Source: Branchiostoma floridae (taxonomy: Eukaryota; Chordata; Leptocardii; Amphioxiformes; Branchiostomatidae). From it: a stretch of 64,000 bases of DNA. Below the pieces are notes generated by a model. That model had not been told where the DNA came from and did not search any database. It saw nothing but the letters and a program-made list of their open reading frames with translations. The translations under genes were made by a program, and so were the position numbers. Positions 21,735 to 64,000 of this stretch are shown here, piece by piece (the stretch's first letter is position 1; each line of letters opens with the position of its first letter). The stretch covers positions 9,137,875-9,201,874 of the forward strand of contig NC_049997.1 of the NCBI RefSeq assembly GCF_000003815.2, written 5' to 3'.

Positions 21735-22488
21735 TATATAGAGTCAATTCCACATTACCAAGAGGGTGTTTCTTGCCTTTTATTCCAACATTTTGGAAAT
21801 CTTTATAACATAAAAATTGTGATAAGTAACTTTTTAGAACTGTTTATAGCATCATTGTGATGTTCTAAATATTTTCTACACTATTCTAACATGTTAGAAA
21901 CATTTCTAACATCAAAGTCATTATTTCTGATAGTTTTTAAACTGTTCCGACATAGATTCATCATTTGTGATCACATGTGATCACATGTTCGAACATGGAA
22001 ACAAAATGATGAAACTGGGTCAGTGGGCTGGGAAGAGGGCAATTCACACATCCCTGCCAAGTACAGGAAATTGTGTCTGTCTGACACCTTCTGACAAAGG
22101 AGTCACCAGTGTTTACTAGAGAAAATCTAAAGATACAAGACCCAAACAAAAGGCACAGCTTAGCAGCTTGGTTTATGGGGGTAATAAAAGTTTTTATGGA
22201 GGGAAAAAATGACACAAATTGTTGGAACATATGATCACATGTTCCAACAATAACAAAAACACATAGATGTTTCTAAATTGTTCTAAATAAAGAGACATTT
22301 GTACCATTTCTTTCCCAATGTTTCCAACATATGTAAGTAGGTTCAAACATGTTCAAACTTTCATTTTTAATTGTTTGAACAATTTAGAACTTTCGTGACT
22401 GAAATATTCTTTTGCTTAGAATAGTTCAAACTTATGACAAATATCACTTTAAAATCCTCTCGGTGACTCGGAATTGACTCTATATGAG
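21735..22488. mobile_element. Inverted-repeat element, about 750 bp
   Basis: TATATAGAGTCAATTCC at 21735-21751 is inverted as GGAATTGACTCTATATGA near 22471-22488. The interior is A/T-rich with many TTCTAACAT and GTTCCAACA words and contains no credible gene. It is probably a non-autonomous DNA transposon. Confidence 0.5.
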
Positions 22489-24346
22489 CATATTTGTTGC
22501 AGAATGTGGCGTTCTGAATTAATGTAAGCAATAAGATGAAGTTGCGTTTGCCGCCCATTGCGTTGCGCTGTTGCCGCTTGTGGACTCGCTGCGTGGGATT
22601 TTAGCAATCCTTGCTGTTTCTATTATGATGTTCTTCAACAAAAATATAAACGCTAGGTGTTCGTTCACATTCTACTTCTACCTCTTGCCAACTTAAGCCT
22701 GAGTATTAAGTCAACATTAAAACACTCATAATGTACAGTCTTTATATAGTATCACCTTAGAATGGATATTCACTATTACTACCTAAAGTATTTTTTTTTT
22801 TTTTTTGAGTTAGCGCCCTGGTCATATCAAGTACATAATGTCATATTATAGTACATTCATCCCATACCATACTAAGGACATAGGAATGCTAAAATGTAAT
22901 AACATTTAGTAACTTTGAAATATGCAAAATTTCAACAATGTTTTGGCCGACTTATACAGTTCTCTACCAAACAACTGATGTTAAGGATGTAGTTTTATAT
23001 CATACACAATATTACCCTTTTAGGTGTCTGTATGCGCTGACTTTTTGTAATATCAATGTAAATATGTTATGCATGCATCCTTGCGGCACTGCATAAAGGT
23101 TTTCCTATTGTTAGTCACTTGTAAAAAGTTGGACGAGACATCAAAATAACTTCACATATAAAGTGCACTCAGTTGTAATCGAAATGCAGCTTTCGAGGTG
23201 GAGAGTAATTACAGGTGTCCCTTTGTGTACCTTCACAATTGAGCGTTCATATCAACAAAAGAAATGACGTATGGCAAATGATTCTTTAGCTGTTTCCATC
23301 TCTCCTGAAAGTGCAAAGAGCACGTGCCCCTTTGTTAAGGATGATATTAGAGAGTGAATCCACTCAGTTGTTATTAAGATGCAATATTCTCAGTCCTTGT
23401 GGTTACAATGGAGCTAAAGATATTCTTGCTGTGACCATAGATCAGAACAAATTAGTTTGGGCATGTTTGTGTACAGTCAACAGTCCTTTTATGCTCTGGG
23501 GGAGATCATCTCAGGACAGGATGTACTCATTCGTTATCAATTGCTTCGGGTGGTCCTTTGTATACCTTTATAATTGTGCACAGGTGGTTACAATGAAAAT
23601 ATGGTGAAATGAAATATTCTACCTTTTGGCGTATTTTAGGTTTGGGTTCTGGACAATGTCCCATCACTTGTTGTCTTGGATTGAAAAAAAGATTCGTCGG
23701 GATTATTTCTGTCGAACATATTGTTCAAAGAATGAATGCACACCACCCTTCTCGACCAACTACCTATTTACCATTGGGTAATGTCGTAGTCTGGAAAAAA
23801 TGTCAGGGTTTAGCTCAGAAAATATGTCTAGCTGCTGTGAACCTGTGAATATATTTTCACGAGAGTCGGAGTAATGAGAGGAGTTTCTCCATTTTTTAAC
23901 AAGAAATAGTTCATTTTGAATGTAAATGGCAAGCATGTTGCAAAGCTGTAATATGCACGCACATCTTTCATATCGTGGCAACAAAAAAACGTAGTTAAAT
24001 AAGCTGGCAACAGCAATACCTACTCGACCAGCTCAAATATTTTATTGGTTCGGCTCCTCGTTTGTGTATGGCCATGATGTGCATAGAACTGAAAGGGCTT
24101 GATGTGAAATGGACTGTACAGATATTGGTCTCCGGATTTGAGTTACTTTGAAATGGCACCAAATGTACTTCTCCGGGAGATTTCAAGATTTTTAGGCCCT
24201 TTGTACAAGGCCATTGTAATCAGGAATACAAACTAAAAAAAACAGCTTGCACAGCTTCAGATAAAGTCGCCCATCACTAGAGCTTTCCAACGTATTTTTA
24301 CCTCCCCATGATAAAATGGTATGACCCAATGTGTCAGGGAAAACGA

Positions 24347-24508
24347 CACGCCCATCATCAGCCATAAATTACTATGGTTAGCGGGGTGATGCCATTCTTA
24401 AGTAGCGCATAAAACCAGTAGAAAAAAAGAGAGGAAACAAACTGTCAGTCCTCTTTTCGTTATGGAAAACCCAGACGTGTTTCAAATATTGCCACTCTGA
24501 GAGCCAAA
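24347..24508 (+). promoter_or_regulatory. Unit 5 proximal promoter
   Basis: CACGCCC at 24347-24353 (in AACGACACGCCCATCATC), 162 bp before the start codon, and CATAAAACC near 24409 as a weak TATA-like site. The leader ATTGCCACTCTGAGAGCCAAA before ATG matches that of unit 4. Confidence 0.45.
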
Positions 24509-63493
<38,985 letters not shown>

Positions 63494-63857
63494 GTAAGTG
63501 TGAAGTTAAGAGGCGATTTATTAAAATCTTTGCCATTTATGTATACCGGCATAAAACAACATGATGGACAGTCACTCCTAAAGCAACATATCGTCACCAC
63601 AAACAATGTGTACTTTGTTCACCTCTAGCGTACATCATTGCATTGTCAAAATACCAGTCTCAATATCCTTCTACTGCAATATCATCTTTCTTTCTGCAAA
63701 ATTATGGAGTTCTGGCATATTTTTCTCTCCCAAGTACAACCTACAAGACTTAAGTTTCAAAACCAACGCTTACCGTCATCTCCTAGCATATAGTCACCTA
63801 TATCTCCCGCCAACTCATGATCAGATCAGTGCTATGCAATGTAATCACGAAGCATAA

Positions 63858-64000
63858 CGATCCTACGGTAGCATAAGATAGTATCAAAAGCTGCCAGAGG
63901 AGTGAAGCCGGCCTAGGAGTGTTTTGACTACCCTAACTATGTGTGTACTTGTCTGTGAAATAGGCTTGCGGTAGCCAAACAAACCCCCAGGCCAACTTTC
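63858..64000. repeat. MITE end, AGCATAAGATAGTATCAAAA family
   Basis: GATCCTACGGTAGCATAAGA, then TAGTATCAAAAGCTGCCAGAG; the other end is outside the window. The rest of 63494-64000 shows no exon. Confidence 0.65.

Larger units (their letters stand above)
20597..24508 (+). other. Interval between units 4 and 5
   Basis: The 3' end of unit 4 should be here, but no terminal exon is certain. It holds part of the GTTACTCAAGCAACTGG family near 21540-21595, a roughly 750-bp inverted-repeat element (21735-22488), a T run (22790-22806) and a spacer block near 23345-23400 that resembles those near 8745 and 15297. A phase-compatible open frame at 23641-23848 is weak and is discussed under findings. Confidence 0.45.

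Noticed and set aside
63690..63857. Possible C-terminal LINE fragment (KLWSSG..SFKTNAYRHLL)
   Set aside because: The pattern resembles the end of non-LTR polymerases but is short and isolated.

Overview
The window is animal nuclear DNA, most likely from a lancelet (Branchiostoma). The reasons are a chordate-type rapsyn gene, a very large set of intron-separated complement-control (CCP/sushi), C-type lectin (CTLD) and EGF exons with GT-AG borders, and a dense load of short inverted-repeat transposons in every large intron. The species call is inference; the exon calls are read from the sequence. Three runs of N are assembly gaps: 11326-11425, 18054-18153 and 39664-39835.

Layout. (1) 1-5988, reverse strand: the first two coding exons of rapsyn, the scaffold that clusters acetylcholine receptors; the gene continues off the left edge. 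(2) 5989-10188: rapsyn upstream region, then transposons and an AC-rich microsatellite. (3) 10189-24508, forward strand: four short units, each opening with its own signal-peptide exon (10189, 16319, 18954, 19712). Unit 1 is signal-CCP-CTLD. Unit 2 is signal-CCP-CCP-trefoil, running into a gap. Unit 3 is a duplicated promoter plus signal exon with no exons of its own. Unit 4 is signal-CTLD. (4) 24509-64000, forward strand: unit 5, apparently one giant mosaic gene with a signal exon, a CTLD split over two exons, a possible 24-nt linker exon, 13 CCP, 2 EGF, 19 more CCP and at least 8 more EGF exons. It is still open at the right edge.

Introns between domains are phase 1 throughout, so domain exons can be duplicated, lost or skipped without frameshift. 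Most CCP exons are exactly 171 nt. The two split CTLDs share one internal phase-0 intron. The proteins should be secreted or cell-surface pattern-recognition or adhesion molecules; no transmembrane or C-terminal exon was recognised in any unit.

Strongest unusual points: the CTLD-CCP32-EGF10 order of unit 5; five signal exons sharing an ACACGCCC-type element at a nearly fixed distance upstream; 5'-truncated tandem copies of CCP exons next to the intact exon in two places; a trefoil exon in a CCP gene; a false assembly gap inside CCP12; a 55-bp terminal-inverted-repeat element carrying a reverse-transcriptase fragment; and an intronic satellite with ten perfect octamer (ATGCAAAT) sites.
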